A stretch of 64,000 nucleotides of DNA, taken from positions 1-64,000 of the forward strand of contig NZ_MBLO01000191.1 in assembly GCF_001854805.1 (NCBI RefSeq). The letters are read 5' to 3'. The notes under the pieces were generated by a model that ran no database searches, had not been told where the DNA came from, and was given only the letters and a program-made list of their open reading frames with translations. The position numbers were made by a program, and so were the translations under genes. Below are positions 54,372 to 62,064 of the stretch, piece by piece. Position 1 is the first letter of the stretch, and each line of letters opens with the position of its first letter. This stretch comes from Pseudofrankia coriaricola. Its GTDB lineage: Bacteria; Actinomycetota; Actinomycetes; Frankiales; Frankiaceae.

Positions 54372-56276
54372 CTAGCGGTGGTAGGCGTGGCGGCTGGCCA
54401 GGACGGCGATGGCGGTGGTCAGGCGGTGGGAGGTGGCCGGATAGAGCATGCGGACGTCCAGGAGCACGTCGCAGCGCATGGCTGGGTTCCGCCAGATGCA
54501 CAGGGTGCGGTTTCTCGGGATCCACCGGGCGGGTCGGTCGAGGTCGGGCGTCCGCAGCGCCCACTCCGGCGTCGGCCAGACCGCGACGACCTCGCGCTGG
54601 CCCAGGCGGATGACCCGGGCGCCGCGTGCCTGCGACCACGGGATGTCGTAGTGACGCCCGCCCGCCCGCGCCTGGATGCCGCCGGGCGTGATCGAGAGCC
54701 AGGGCGGGCTGGATGCCAGGTGGAGCCGCCACACCGCGCGTCGCAGGCCCGCGATGGCGAGGAACAGGGCGCCGGCGCCGACGAGCACGCTGAACAGTCT
54801 TGTTCCGGCTCCGACGGTCGGGTCGTTGCCGCCCAGGGTCGTGAGGCAGATCAGGACCGCGAGCAGCGCGAGCAGGGCCGCGAGGAGCGTCAGGACTCCG
54901 GCGACGACGTTGGGCCACCGTCTGCCGGTGAAGACGCAGGATTCGTCGGAGCCGTTCTCCGCCAGCGCGACCCTCGTGGGCGCGAGCGGCGGGTAGCCCG
55001 GCGCCGGTACCGGCAGGCGCTGGACACCCGGCACCACCACTCCCGGCGCCGCCCGAGTCGGCAGTCCAGGTGGTCGCGCCGCCCGCTCGACGGGTGCCGG
55101 CGGCCGTGGCGGCGCCGCGCGGACCACGGCCTGGTGCGCCGCGGCGCCTGGCGGTGGCAGCTCTCGTCGTGTCGGCTTCAGCGGCGCCAGGCCGGGCGAA
55201 TCCGGAGACCGCGGCGCCAGCGCAGGTTGCTGCAATGCCGGTGCCGGTTGCGGTGCCTGTCGTTGGGGGGATGCTGGTGCTGGCGGCGGCGCCGGTGTCC
55301 CGCCGGGCCGGGCGGCAGGTGCCAGCGGGAGGGCGCGTGGCGGCGCGACGGCGAGCGCGGGCGGGCTGGGGGTGGCCGGCAGCCAGGCCGCGATCTCGGC
55401 CTCCCGCTCGCGGACCAGCCGAGCCACCTCCGGCGGCCAGGCCGGCGACGGGCCGAGATCGGCGGCGAACAGCTTGAGCAGCGTGGCCGGGGCCGGGCGG
55501 TCCGACGGGTCCTTGGCCAGGCAGGGCCGCAGGCGGTCCCGCAGCGCCGCGGGCACCCCGCGCAGGTCGGGCAGGTCGTGCACTATCCGGAACAACAGCG
55601 CCGCCGGGTCGCCGGACCCGAACGGGTCGCGGCCGGTGGACGCGAAGATCAGGACCAGCGCGAACGCGAACACGTCGCAGGCAGGGCCGACCTCGCCGCC
55701 CATCGCCTGTTCGGGCGACATGTAGGCGGCGGTGCCGAACACCTCGCCGGCGCGGGTCAGTGCCGTCTGGTCGGCGGCCCGGGCGATCCCGAAGTCGATG
55801 AGCCGCGGGCCGTCGGCGGCGAGCAGGACATTGTTGGGCTTCAGGTCCCGGTGGGCGATGCCGTCACGGTGGACGGCCATGAGCGCCTCAAGCATGCGGG
55901 CGCCCAGCATGAAGCAGGCTTCCAGCTGCAGCGGGCCGAGCACCTCGACGGCGTCGCGCAGCGAAGGGCCCGGCACGTACTGGGTGGCGAGCCAGGGCCG
56001 AGGGCCGTCCGGGTCCGCGTCCGCCACCGGCGCGGTGAAAGCGCCTGCGATCCGGCGAGCCGCCGCGACCTCCCGGCGGAACCGCTCCCGGAAGACGGGG
56101 TCGCCGGCGACGGTGGGGCTGACCACCTTGACCGCGGCGAGCCGTCCGGCCGGTGAGCTCGCGAGGTAGACCCGGCCCATCCCGCCCTCGCCGATCAGCG
56201 CGCGGACCAGGTATGGGCCGATCGTCGTGGGATCTCGCGGCCCCGGGGCGCCCAGGCGCCCAGCGGAAGACGTCAC
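54372..56276 (-). CDS. Membrane Ser/Thr protein kinase with PH-like C-terminal region
   Basis: A 634-residue kinase. Gly-loop GEGGMGRVYLA, Lys in AAVKVVSP, catalytic HRDLKPNN, DFG in LIDFGIA and GTAAYMSPEQA are intact, so it should be active. After a Pro/Ala-rich linker (about 300-440) come two membrane helices (WPNVVAGVLTLLAALLALLAVL and LFSVLVGAGALFLAIAGL). A C-terminal segment with WLSITPGGIQARAGGRHYDIPWSQARGARV resembles bacterial PH-like membrane proteins. PknB-type kinases usually carry extracellular PASTA domains instead. No phosphatase gene is nearby. Confidence 0.85.
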   Translation of the reverse strand: MTSSAGRLGAPGPRDPTTIGPYLVRALIGEGGMGRVYLASSPAGRLAAVKVVSPTVAGDPVFRERFRREVAAARRIAGAFTAPVADADPDGPRPWLATQYVPGPSLRDAVEVLGPLQLEACFMLGARMLEALMAVHRDGIAHRDLKPNNVLLAADGPRLIDFGIARAADQTALTRAGEVFGTAAYMSPEQAMGGEVGPACDVFAFALVLIFASTGRDPFGSGDPAALLFRIVHDLPDLRGVPAALRDRLRPCLAKDPSDRPAPATLLKLFAADLGPSPAWPPEVARLVREREAEIAAWLPATPSPPALAVAPPRALPLAPAARPGGTPAPPPAPASPQRQAPQPAPALQQPALAPRSPDSPGLAPLKPTRRELPPPGAAAHQAVVRAAPPRPPAPVERAARPPGLPTRAAPGVVVPGVQRLPVPAPGYPPLAPTRVALAENGSDESCVFTGRRWPNVVAGVLTLLAALLALLAVLICLTTLGGNDPTVGAGTRLFSVLVGAGALFLAIAGLRRAVWRLHLASSPPWLSITPGGIQARAGGRHYDIPWSQARGARVIRLGQREVVAVWPTPEWALRTPDLDRPARWIPRNRTLCIWRNPAMRCDVLLDVRMLYPATSHRLTTAIAVLASRHAYHR

Positions 56277-56415
56277 GGGCCACCATTCCGACCAGCACCG
56301 GGTCCGACCAGCTCAGGGCAAGCCACCCGAGCGCGGACGACTCATCCCGGGCCGCAGATTACCCCACCCGGGCCGCCCGCTCACGGCGCACCGGCCCGGG
56401 TCCGCCGAACGGCCG

Positions 56416-57207
56416 CTAACGCCCCGCGAGGTCGAGAAAGAAGTCGAGGCCGGTCCACGTCGGCTGGGTGACGACGCCGTCAGCCCGCAGCGACGGGTTC
56501 TTCGCGCGGCAGAACTCCTGGAAATCGCGCACGGCCTTCTCGGTCGCCGCGTCGAAGACACCGTTCGGGTCGAGCAGCCGGTTCGCGCCCTCGCGTTGGG
56601 ACGCGATGTTCAGCGCGTTCTGCACGGTGACGACCGGATGCGCGAGGTCGGGGAACACCCCGGTAGGGCCTCGGTCGCGCGCGCCCAGCCGCAGGTCAGG
56701 GAAATGGCCGAAGCGGTTGCCCGCCTGCGCCACCTGTGGCCGTAGCCCGGCGGGCACGCCGCTGAACAGGTGCTGCCAGCTGACGCAGCCGGCGATGAGC
56801 TGGCCGCCGGCGGTCCAGGTCTTCGCGAGAACCTGGTCGTCGCCGATGTTGCCCTCGACCGTCTGGATCTGGCCGCCGGACCGTCCGACCACGATGCCGG
56901 TATGCGTCTCGGCGGTGAGGGCCTTCTCCACGCCGGTCCAGTCGAAGACGATCTGGTCCCCGGGCTTGCTGCTGGTCGACGGAATGGCCAGGCCGTGCGC
57001 CTGCGCCCACGACCAGATCGAAGGCACCCAGGCCGAGCGGATTCCCGGCTGAACCCCGACGTCCTCGTACATGCAGTAGGCGAACATCGCGCACCATGGG
57101 CTTCCCGGCGCCTGGAAGCGGTCATTCCAGAGTGTGTGGTTCTCCTGCGCCGGCTTGAAGCCGACCTGGTCCTTGCAGTGCTTCACGAACTCGTCCACAG
57201 TCGCCAT
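56416..57207 (-). CDS. CHAP-domain peptidase/amidase with peptidoglycan-binding domain
   Basis: A 263-residue protein. The N-terminal CHAP domain shows the catalytic Cys in SPWCAMFAYCMYED and His in AETHTGIVVGRS. The C-terminal half has a PG_binding_1 repeat (VTVQNALNIASQ, GVFDAATEKAVRDFQEFC). The CHAP fold cuts peptidoglycan peptide or amide bonds. There is no signal peptide or membrane helix, which is like phage or tailocin lysins and unlike ordinary exported hydrolases. There are no phage genes nearby. It is the only gene of its unit, starting ATG 57207. Confidence 0.8.
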   Translation of the reverse strand: MATVDEFVKHCKDQVGFKPAQENHTLWNDRFQAPGSPWCAMFAYCMYEDVGVQPGIRSAWVPSIWSWAQAHGLAIPSTSSKPGDQIVFDWTGVEKALTAETHTGIVVGRSGGQIQTVEGNIGDDQVLAKTWTAGGQLIAGCVSWQHLFSGVPAGLRPQVAQAGNRFGHFPDLRLGARDRGPTGVFPDLAHPVVTVQNALNIASQREGANRLLDPNGVFDAATEKAVRDFQEFCRAKNPSLRADGVVTQPTWTGLDFFLDLAGR

Positions 57208-57438
57208 GCCCGCCGTCCCCCGGTTCTGTGCGTGGCTGCCGGCCAGTCGCTCAGCGCGATGGCGGCGGCATTACCATAATGGAGAGTGCACCCCGCCGAT
57301 CGATGCGTCCGTTCGGCCCGGGCGCTGCTCCACGCCGAGGGCGTGGCTTCCGGCGGCATAGGCTGGGCTCTGGCGCCGCGTGCCGGTCACCGGCCCGGTG
57401 AGGCATGGAGGCGCCAGAACGCCCTCGGAGACATGTTC

Positions 57439-57837
57439 ATGCCCGTCCACCTGAACCACACGATCGTGCATGCTCAGGACAACCGGGAGTCCGCCGAGTT
57501 CCTCGCCGGCATCCTCGGCCTCGAGGTCGGCCAGGAATGGGGCCCGTTCATCCCCGTCGCCACCGGAAACGGTGTCACGCTGGACTTCGCGACAGCCCCG
57601 GCGGACAAGATCGCCACCCAGCACTACGCGTTCCTGGTGTCGGAGCCGGAGTTCGACGCCGCCTTCGCGCGAATCCAGTGTGCCGGGGTCGTCTACTACG
57701 CCGACCCGCACGGACGGCTGCCAGGCCAGATCAACCACAACGACGGCGGCCGCGGCGTCTACTTCCTGGACCCCTCCGGCCACGGCATGGAGATTCTCAC
57801 GCGCCCCTACGGCGGCGGCCCCGCGCTCGCCTCTTAG
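57439..57837 (+). CDS. VOC-superfamily (glyoxalase-like) protein
   Basis: A 132-residue VOC protein. First module: VHLNHTIVHAQDNRESAEFLAGILGLE, where LNHTIV carries a His that is a usual first metal ligand. Second: QHYAFLVSEPEFDAAFARIQC, with H, and GRGVYFLDPSGHGMEILTRP, with the terminal Glu. These three residues fit a metal site. Reaction unknown. Start ATG 57439 was preferred over ATG 57433 because GGAG lies eight bases before it. Confidence 0.85.
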   Translation: MPVHLNHTIVHAQDNRESAEFLAGILGLEVGQEWGPFIPVATGNGVTLDFATAPADKIATQHYAFLVSEPEFDAAFARIQCAGVVYYADPHGRLPGQINHNDGGRGVYFLDPSGHGMEILTRPYGGGPALAS

Positions 57838-58293
57838 GACAGAACCGCGGCCGCCGTCGCAACCAGGCGACGGGCTACGCCTTGGGCCCGCTGGTTGTGG
57901 CGGCCGAAAGCGATCTTCGCTGCGCCGGCCGGGTGTGCGCGCCGTCGCTCGTGCGTAGCGGTCGGGGTCACATTTGCGACCGCATCAAGCGAGCGGTGGC
58001 AGAGAACCTCGAGGTGCCGAAGAAGATCCAGGAGAGCTAGTCCCGCCCCAGCAAATGTTCACCCCGTCGCTGGCACCATCGGAATCAAGATCAGTCAGAC
58101 GTTGTGTGTCATCGGCGGCGCGTAACGCCTGACTGATTCTGGAAAGATCGTTCCGAAATGAGGGGAACGTTGCCGGAGGCGGTCCTAGTCCCTGATCTAC
58201 AGTGATCGCAAGCTGGGGCGCGCGCTCGGCGCGCCGCAGTGCCCTGACGCCGCCGTGACGCCCGGGCCGAGAGGCCCCTACCCAGCCCACGTT
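57838..58293. other. Intergenic region before the HTH-PASTA gene
   Basis: No complete gene. A plus-strand frame ending at 58040 finishes ICDRIKRAVAENLEVPKKIQES, which reads like the end of a real protein but matches no family I know and has no start signal; it may be a remnant. Otherwise nothing is seen. Confidence 0.3.
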
Positions 58294-58311
58294 TGTCAGG
58301 TTATCCTGACA
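58294..58311 (+). promoter_or_regulatory. Palindromic operator overlapping the HTH-PASTA start
   Basis: TGTCAGG-TTAT-CCTGACA is a perfect 7-bp inverted repeat with a 4-base centre, ending three bases before the ATG at 58315. A protein bound there would block either initiation of transcription or a near-leaderless message. The downstream product has its own helix-turn-helix, so autoregulation is the simplest reading. Confidence 0.55.
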
Positions 58312-58314
58312 TGC

Positions 58315-59181
58315 ATGGCTAAGGGTAGGAGCGGTCCGTGGCAGGAGGGCCGCCGAGCGTGGGAGCGGCTGGACAACTGGCGGGACCGCGTGTTCGGCCG
58401 CCCAGAGAGCATCGACCATGGCGAGGCGGCGCTCGGCGCGCTGACCGACATCGGCACCCTGCGTCGGCTGCTCGACCAGACCGAGCTCGAGGCGGTTCGC
58501 GCGGCCCGCTTCCACCGCAAGTCGTGGGCGGAGATCGCCACCCGGCTCGGTGTCTCCCGCCAGTCGGCCTGGGAGCGCTGGCGTGACCTCGACGAGAACC
58601 TCCCGCCGCTCACCTCCGGGCCGGCCGCGGGCCCCGTCAGGCTCCAGGTGCCCATCGACGACGCCGCCGCCGAGCAGGTCAGGCGGGCGCGTGCTCTCGC
58701 CGAGGAAGTCATGAAGGACTCCAACGCGACCGACGCCCCACCCGAGGTGGGAGCCGAGCCGGCCTCGGCTGCCGGCGCCGGTGCGGCGGTCGCGGCCGGC
58801 GGTCGAGGGGACGAGGCGGGCGGCTCCGGCCGGCGGGCGCGGCGCCGGTCGGGCAAGACGGTCGTGGTGCCGAACGTGGTCGGCCGGACGTGGGAGGACG
58901 CCCGGTCGGTGCTGGCGGGCTGGGGCTTTCCCGCCGTCGCCGTCGGTCTGTCGACAGAGCCTGGTGCCGGGCTGGTCGAGGTCGAGCCGGACACCGGCTC
59001 GCTCGTCACCGGCCAGGCGCCGGAGGCCGGCGCCAAGGTCGCGTCCGGCACCCCGGTGCGGCTGTGGATCGGTGGCCGCGGCGACGGCTCCGCGGGTGTC
59101 CGCGAACCCCGGCGCCCGTTCCCGTCCTCCCCGCCGGCCCTCGAGATGCTCCCCGAGTCCGTCACCGAGGCGGTCGGCTGA
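58315..59181 (+). CDS. HTH protein with C-terminal PASTA domain
   Basis: A 288-residue protein without any membrane helix or signal peptide. Residues about 55-90 contain RKSWAEIATRLGVSRQSAWERWRD, a helix-turn-helix. After a charged and then Ala/Gly-rich linker, residues about 180-255 form one PASTA unit: VVVPNVVGRTWEDARSVLAGWGF, then GLVTGQ-like SLVTGQAPEAGAKVASGTPVRLWI. PASTA units usually occur outside the cell on kinases and penicillin-binding proteins, where they bind peptidoglycan. Here the domain is attached to a DNA-binding region in the cytoplasm, so it may bind another ligand. ATG 58315 is preferred because it precedes the conserved lead MAKGRSGPW, close behind the palindrome. Confidence 0.75.
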   Translation: MAKGRSGPWQEGRRAWERLDNWRDRVFGRPESIDHGEAALGALTDIGTLRRLLDQTELEAVRAARFHRKSWAEIATRLGVSRQSAWERWRDLDENLPPLTSGPAAGPVRLQVPIDDAAAEQVRRARALAEEVMKDSNATDAPPEVGAEPASAAGAGAAVAAGGRGDEAGGSGRRARRRSGKTVVVPNVVGRTWEDARSVLAGWGFPAVAVGLSTEPGAGLVEVEPDTGSLVTGQAPEAGAKVASGTPVRLWIGGRGDGSAGVREPRRPFPSSPPALEMLPESVTEAVG

Positions 59182-59254
59182 CCGTGCCCGGCGCCGCGGG
59201 ACGCGGCCCGGCGCCCGGCCGCCTGGTGTCTGGTACCTGGCCGCCGTCCCGTCG

Positions 59255-59324
59255 GTGATCCTGGGGACAACGGCCGCCGGGCGTGCGAAGGAAGATCATT
59301 TTTGCACGCCCTTTGGCCCTCTAG
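59255..59324. repeat. 70-bp hairpin repeat, copy A
   Basis: Begins GTGATCCTGGGGACAACGGC and ends CCTTTGGCCCTCTAG. Central stem GGGCGTGCGA with TTGCACGCCC, one mismatch in this copy, enclosing AGGAAGATCATTT. It is head-to-tail with copy B and starts 74 bases after the HTH-PASTA stop. Confidence 0.9.
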
Positions 59325-59393
59325 TGATCCTGGGGACAACGGCCGCCGGGCGTGCGAAGGAAGATCATTTTCGCACGCCCTTTGGCCCTCTAG
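59324..59393. repeat. 70-bp hairpin repeat, copy B
   Basis: It has the same sequence as copy A except that the right arm is TCGCACGCCC, giving a perfect 10-bp stem with GGGCGTGCGA. Copies A and B share the final G of CTAG as the first base of the next unit, so they form a true tandem. Confidence 0.9.
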
Positions 59394-60234
59394 CGCGGCG
59401 CCGTCCCACGCTGACGGCGAGGCGTGCTGGGGCGCCGGCTGGGCCGCCCTCGCGCCTGCCTGCCAGAGGGAATGTTGAAGGTGTCGACATTCGGCGGAAC
59501 TTCGGGCATGATGAAGTGCATTGCCGGCTGTGCCGGCGCGGACCCCCCCGTACCGCGCCGGCATGGTCGGTTTTGTCGTTCCCCGCACGCCAGTCCGCGG
59601 GCTTGGTGCGCGTGGCCGGGGGATGACCTCGCCCGGTGGGGGTAATCGGCCTTCGTGAGGTCTCCGGCCGTGAGCGTGACGGCGGCGGGACCGGTGCCGG
59701 CCGTCGACCGGCACCGCCCTGGCGACGCCGGCGGCGGCGAGCGAGTTCCCCGCCCGGTCGGATGGGCGCCTGCTGGGTGCCCGCGCAGTTCGCCTATCGA
59801 CTGCCCGTGATCATCTGGGTCGGGTGCGTCAGGTCGGCGGTGGAGATCGTCGGGTCCAGGCCCCGGCCGGTCGGCGTGGTGACTTTTCTCGCGGTCGGGA
59901 GGGGAACCTGGGGTAGCTCGGGGGCCATGTCGGGTGAGCGACAGGGCGCCCGGATCGGGCCCGGAGCCGGGCCGCGGGCGGGTCCGCTTCGGGCGCAGGT
60001 GCCCTGGTGAGGTGACCGGGCCGCCGGCGGGGAGCGCTGGTGGGCCGGTCGGCCCGGCGGGGACGGCCGATGGGCCGGGGACGATGTGTCCGATGCCGGT
60101 CAAGCTGGGCGTATGACCTGGCGTTAAGGTAGGGCGTAGGGGGGCAAAGGTGCCGCCGCGAAACGCCGGCAGGCTCGCCGACGGCGTCGGCGGTCATGAT
60201 CGCTCGCTGATCACGAATTCATCATCGCCGCGCC
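59394..60234. other. Long gap before the Rieske oxygenase gene
   Basis: No gene supported on either strand despite several overlapping open frames. It has one 8-bp hairpin, GGTGCCGG at 59693-59700 with CCGGCACC at 59708-59715. Nothing else recognisable was found. Confidence 0.4.
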
Positions 60235-60250
60235 AGGGAGGCTTCCGATC
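60235..60250 (+). promoter_or_regulatory. Strong ribosome-binding site followed by ATC instead of a start codon
   Basis: AGGGAGG at 60235-60241 is followed, after six bases, by ATC at 60248 in frame with the Rieske gene. The 17 codons from there to the first ATG (60299) read IDRNELIDITRRALKIA, which looks like genuine coding sequence, while the ATG itself has no good site. Either ATC is used as a rare start or a normal start has mutated. Confidence 0.5.
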
Positions 60251-60298
60251 GACCGCAACGAGCTCATCGACATCACGCGGCGAGCCCTGAAGATCGCA

Positions 60299-61399
60299 AT
60301 GGACAAAACGACGGACATGATGCCCGGCGAGCGCATCCTTCCGGCCGCGATCTACACCAGCCAGGAGCTTTTCGAGCGCGAGCGCGAATTCGTGCGCAGC
60401 TCCCCGCAGCTGGTCGGCTACCGCTCCGAACTGCCCGGTCCGGGTACGTACACCACCAAGACGGTGATGGACGTCCCGGTGCTGCTCACCCGCGACGACG
60501 AAGGCACCGTCCGCGCGTTCCAGAACATCTGCGCGCACCGGCAGGCCAAGGTCGCCGAGGACTGCGGCGAGGCCGAGCGGTTCACCTGCCCGTACCACGC
60601 GTGGAGCTACAACAACAAGGGCGCGCTGGTCACCTGCCCCGGCCGGGACGGCTTCCCGGCGGTGATGGCGAACAAGCCCGGCCTCACCGAGCTGCCGGCC
60701 GCCGACCACGCCGGCTTCCTGTGGGTCGGCCTCGACCCGGACGGCGGCCCGCTGGACATCGAGGGCCACCTCGGCGAGCTCGGCCCGGAGCTTGCGTCCT
60801 GGGGAATCGGAGACTGGAACTCGGTCGGCGAGAAGGTCCTCGACGCGCCGGTGAACTGGAAGCTCGCGCTGGACACGTTCGGCGAGAACTACCACTTCCC
60901 GACGGTGCACAAGAACACGTTCGCGCTGCTGGTCCGCGGCAACTGCGCGCTGTTCGACACCTATGGTCCGCACCACCGGTTGATCTTCCCGATGCAGAAC
61001 ATCACCGAGCTCGCAGACAAACCGGAGAGCGAATGGGAGCCACTGCACTACTTCGTGGTTATCTATGCGATCTTCCCGAACATCGTCATGTCGGTGACGT
61101 TCATCAACGGTGAGATCTTCCGCGTCTACCCGGGCAGCGGGGCCGGCAACTCGGTGACCGTTCACCAGAACGCCACCACCCTCGACGTCTCCGACGAGGC
61201 GGGCCGCGCGGGCGCGGACGACATCTTCGAGTACGCCCACGCCAGCGTCCGCGACGAGGACTACCCGCTGGCCGCGAAGGCCCAGGCCAACATGGCGTCC
61301 GGCGGGCGTCCTCAGCTCGTCTTCGGCCGCAACGAGCCCGGCCTGCACCACCGCCACGCCAGCATGGAGACGGCCCTGGGTATCAGCCTCGACGCCTGA
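60299..61399 (+). CDS. Rieske [2Fe-2S] ring-hydroxylating oxygenase, alpha-subunit type
   Basis: A 366-residue oxygenase from ATG 60299; 17 more residues if translation begins at 60248. The Rieske cluster motif is ICAHRQ..CPYHAWSY (CxH-x17-CxxH). The non-heme iron site has the conserved bridging Asp and two His in DTFGENYHFPTVHKN. These proteins insert O2 into aromatic or other hydrocarbon substrates or demethylate them, using electrons from a reductase. No reductase or ferredoxin gene is adjacent. The substrate is unknown. The repeat tandem and a long gap precede it. Confidence 0.9.
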   Translation: MDKTTDMMPGERILPAAIYTSQELFEREREFVRSSPQLVGYRSELPGPGTYTTKTVMDVPVLLTRDDEGTVRAFQNICAHRQAKVAEDCGEAERFTCPYHAWSYNNKGALVTCPGRDGFPAVMANKPGLTELPAADHAGFLWVGLDPDGGPLDIEGHLGELGPELASWGIGDWNSVGEKVLDAPVNWKLALDTFGENYHFPTVHKNTFALLVRGNCALFDTYGPHHRLIFPMQNITELADKPESEWEPLHYFVVIYAIFPNIVMSVTFINGEIFRVYPGSGAGNSVTVHQNATTLDVSDEAGRAGADDIFEYAHASVRDEDYPLAAKAQANMASGGRPQLVFGRNEPGLHHRHASMETALGISLDA

Positions 61400-61501
61400 G
61401 CGCTCGCGGCATCCGGCTCCGCCCGACCCGCTCCAGGCCAGCCCCGGCTGACCTGGAGCGCGTTGGTGTGCGGACCAACGGGGTTCTGCGGACCACCGGC
61501 G

Positions 61502-61987
61502 CTAGTCGATCTGCGCGGTGGGCCCGTCGGACAGGCCGGTGTGTTCGGCCTGGCGACGGGTGGCCGCGAGCAGGCGGCGCAGGCCGGCGACGTGGCCGCC
61601 ACTACCGATGACGAGCAGCCGGTAGGTGCGGCCGAGTATGCCAGGGAAGGCGGCCCTGGTCTCGGCGCGCAACCGGGTGCGGCCCCCGCCGGCGTCGTCG
61701 AGCCGGAAGATGAGGGTGTAGTCGGAGAAGCGGTGGCGCCCGGCGAGCATCAGCCGGGAGCCCGGCTCGGCCGCGACAACCCGGAAGCCGACGATCGTCG
61801 ACCCGGTGGCGAGCGGCCGCGGCCCGGACGGCGCGCACTCGGCGCAGCCGACCGCGCGGGCATAACGTTGCGCGCCCGCGCCGCCGAACGACCGGTCCAG
61901 CCGTTCGGCGAGCGCCAGCCAGACGTCCTCGGCGGCGGCGTCGACGACCGTCGCGTGCTCGTCGACGAACGGCAGCTCGGAGATCAC
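61502..61987 (-). CDS. SRPBCC/DUF2867-like protein
   Basis: A 161-residue protein. ISELPFVDEHATVVDAAAEDVWLALAERL at the N-terminus and VGFRVVAAEPGSRLMLAGRHRFSDYTLIFRLD in the middle resemble START/SRPBCC or DUF2867 ligand-binding folds. The C-terminus TRLRAETRAAFPGILGRTYRLLVIGSGGHVAGLRRLLAA is typical of such actinobacterial proteins. It likely binds a hydrophobic ligand. The GTG start at 61987 precedes the first strand; the frame upstream has no similarity. Confidence 0.65.
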   Translation of the reverse strand: MISELPFVDEHATVVDAAAEDVWLALAERLDRSFGGAGAQRYARAVGCAECAPSGPRPLATGSTIVGFRVVAAEPGSRLMLAGRHRFSDYTLIFRLDDAGGGRTRLRAETRAAFPGILGRTYRLLVIGSGGHVAGLRRLLAATRRQAEHTGLSDGPTAQID

Positions 61988-62064
61988 TTCCGCGATTCTC
62001 CCAGCTCCGTGCTCGCCAGGAAACCGTTTGACCCGGAGGCTTTGCCTTCGGCGGAGTCTGCCCG

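Noticed and set aside
53214-56156. 980-codon plus-strand open frame across the PIG-L and kinase genes
   Set aside because: Its translation is Arg/Gly/Pro-rich low complexity and it opposes two genes with clear motifs on the minus strand.
59255-59393. Two adjacent 70-bp repeats as a CRISPR array
   Set aside because: The units are directly adjacent without spacers, further copies are isolated, and there are no cas genes.
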